This document shows positions 6,902 through 7,058 of a DNA stretch of 7,058 nucleotides, piece by piece (position 1 is the stretch's first letter; the number at the start of each line of letters is the position of its first letter). The DNA is taken from NCBI GenBank assembly GCA_031257725.1, contig JAIROD010000058.1, forward strand, positions 1 to 7,058, written 5' to 3'. Under the pieces are notes generated by a model, which was given only the letters and a program-made list of their open reading frames with translations, did no database searches and was not told the DNA's origin. Both the position numbers and the translations under genes were made by a program. Source of the DNA: Planctomycetaceae bacterium (GTDB taxonomy: Bacteria > Planctomycetota > Planctomycetia > Pirellulales > Thermoguttaceae).

Positions 6902-6918
6902 ACATAGTATGTCTATGT
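6902..6918. promoter_or_regulatory. Operator-like dyad just after the divergent promoter
   Basis: ACATAG, five bases, CTATGT: a perfect 6-bp inverted repeat starting 8 bases after the -10 element, at or just after the expected transcription start. Position and symmetry suit a repressor site. As RNA the stem could extend by a U-G and an A-U pair (6900-6920). Short dyads occur by chance in AT-rich DNA, so confidence is low. Confidence 0.3.
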
Positions 6919-6933
6919 GTTTTATATGCAAAT

Positions 6934-6940
6934 AAGGAGG
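6934..6940 (+). promoter_or_regulatory. Orphan perfect Shine-Dalgarno (AAGGAGG)
   Basis: AAGGAGG is a full match to the anti-Shine-Dalgarno core and lies about 34 bases after the predicted start of the divergent promoter. No ATG, GTG or TTG occurs at normal spacing. The only candidate there is a rare ATT at 6946, in frame with an ATG at 6961, and that frame ends at TAG 6982-6984 inside the first palindromic repeat, giving 12 codons at most. Either the gene was disrupted or lost, or a very small peptide is made, or the match is chance. Confidence 0.4.
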
Positions 6941-6973
6941 TAACTATTCCGTCGCGGTCAATGTTCCTTTTTC

Positions 6974-7005
6974 TGTCCCGTTAGGGACAACATCTTGGTA
7001 GAAAA
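6974..7005 (+). repeat. Palindromic intergenic repeat, copy 1
   Basis: The hairpin TGTCCC-GTTA-GGGACA (6974-6989) is followed by a tail ending TGGTAGAAAA. The second copy starts 52 bases further on with the same stem core, loop and tail. The outermost stem pair is T-A here and C-G in copy 2, a paired change that keeps the stem. The layout, a short hairpin plus a conserved single-stranded tail, resembles REP-type elements mobilised by TnpA-REP (Y1) transposases; no such gene is in the window. No T-run follows, so it is not an intrinsic terminator. Confidence 0.75.
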
Positions 7006-7025
7006 TGATGTCGATTAAAAACGCT

Positions 7026-7058
7026 CGTCCCGTTAGGGACGAAATATTGGTAGAAAAA
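7026..7058 (+). repeat. Palindromic intergenic repeat, copy 2, running to the window edge
   Basis: The hairpin CGTCCC-GTTA-GGGACG (7026-7041) has a 6-bp perfect stem, with a further T-A pair possible at 7025/7042, and is followed by a tail ending TGGTAGAAAAA. A 20-base stretch unlike the repeat (7006-7025) separates it from copy 1. The window stops in or just after the tail, so more copies may follow to the right. Unit length, spacer length and divergent tails do not fit CRISPR. Confidence 0.75.

Noticed and set aside
6974..7058. CRISPR array
   Set aside because: Only two units, tails that differ, a 20-base spacer, and strong hairpin-plus-tail structure; no cas gene. REP-type repeats explain it better.

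Overview
The window is dominated by one very large minus-strand gene (286-6690, 2134 codons). It encodes a classical type Va autotransporter: a Sec signal peptide, a passenger of about 1,750 residues made largely of glycine/threonine/asparagine-rich beta-strand repeats of the autotransporter-associated (PATR) type, an alpha-helical linker, and a C-terminal beta-barrel of about 280 residues in which 12 strand-like segments can be counted and which ends in Phe. The reading frame is intact from start to stop. All other open frames overlapping it are antisense or frame-shifted shadows. No tRNA, rRNA, transposase or CRISPR array was seen.

Organism. An autotransporter barrel requires an outer membrane, so the host is a diderm bacterium. 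The multi-PATR architecture, the W-x-G...NW motif near residue 385, the 'LRW...DAHGNFTL' segment before the last two repeats and the moderate GC content are reminiscent of large autotransporters from Planctomycetota (especially host-associated ones), with Verrucomicrobiota or Lentisphaerota as alternatives. This rests on family resemblance from memory; there is no taxonomic marker gene in the window.

Layout. Positions 1-285 lie downstream of the gene and hold no gene. They contain several hairpin-forming palindromes (1-28, 99-130, 188-207, 218-233) but no canonical intrinsic terminator for the minus strand. The gene ends in tandem in-frame stops (TAG TAA). Positions 6691-7058 lie upstream and also contain no convincing gene. 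Reading away from the start codon, they hold a Shine-Dalgarno sequence that fits the second Met better than the first, a perfect 22-bp inverted repeat with a weak promoter candidate, and a truncated copy of a palindromic repeat. Next comes a strong-looking divergent plus-strand promoter (TTGACA-17-TATCAT) followed by an operator-like dyad and a perfect AAGGAGG. The window ends with two full palindromic repeats sharing a TGGTAGAAAA tail.

How it works together. The protein should be exported by Sec, inserted into the outer membrane by the BAM machinery and display its long repetitive stalk on the surface, most likely for adhesion or as a surface-layer element; the ligand cannot be read from the sequence. 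The noncoding flanks look like repeat-rich intergenic DNA. The strong promoter and ribosome site with no gene attached, running into the repeat pair, is the least explained part of the window.
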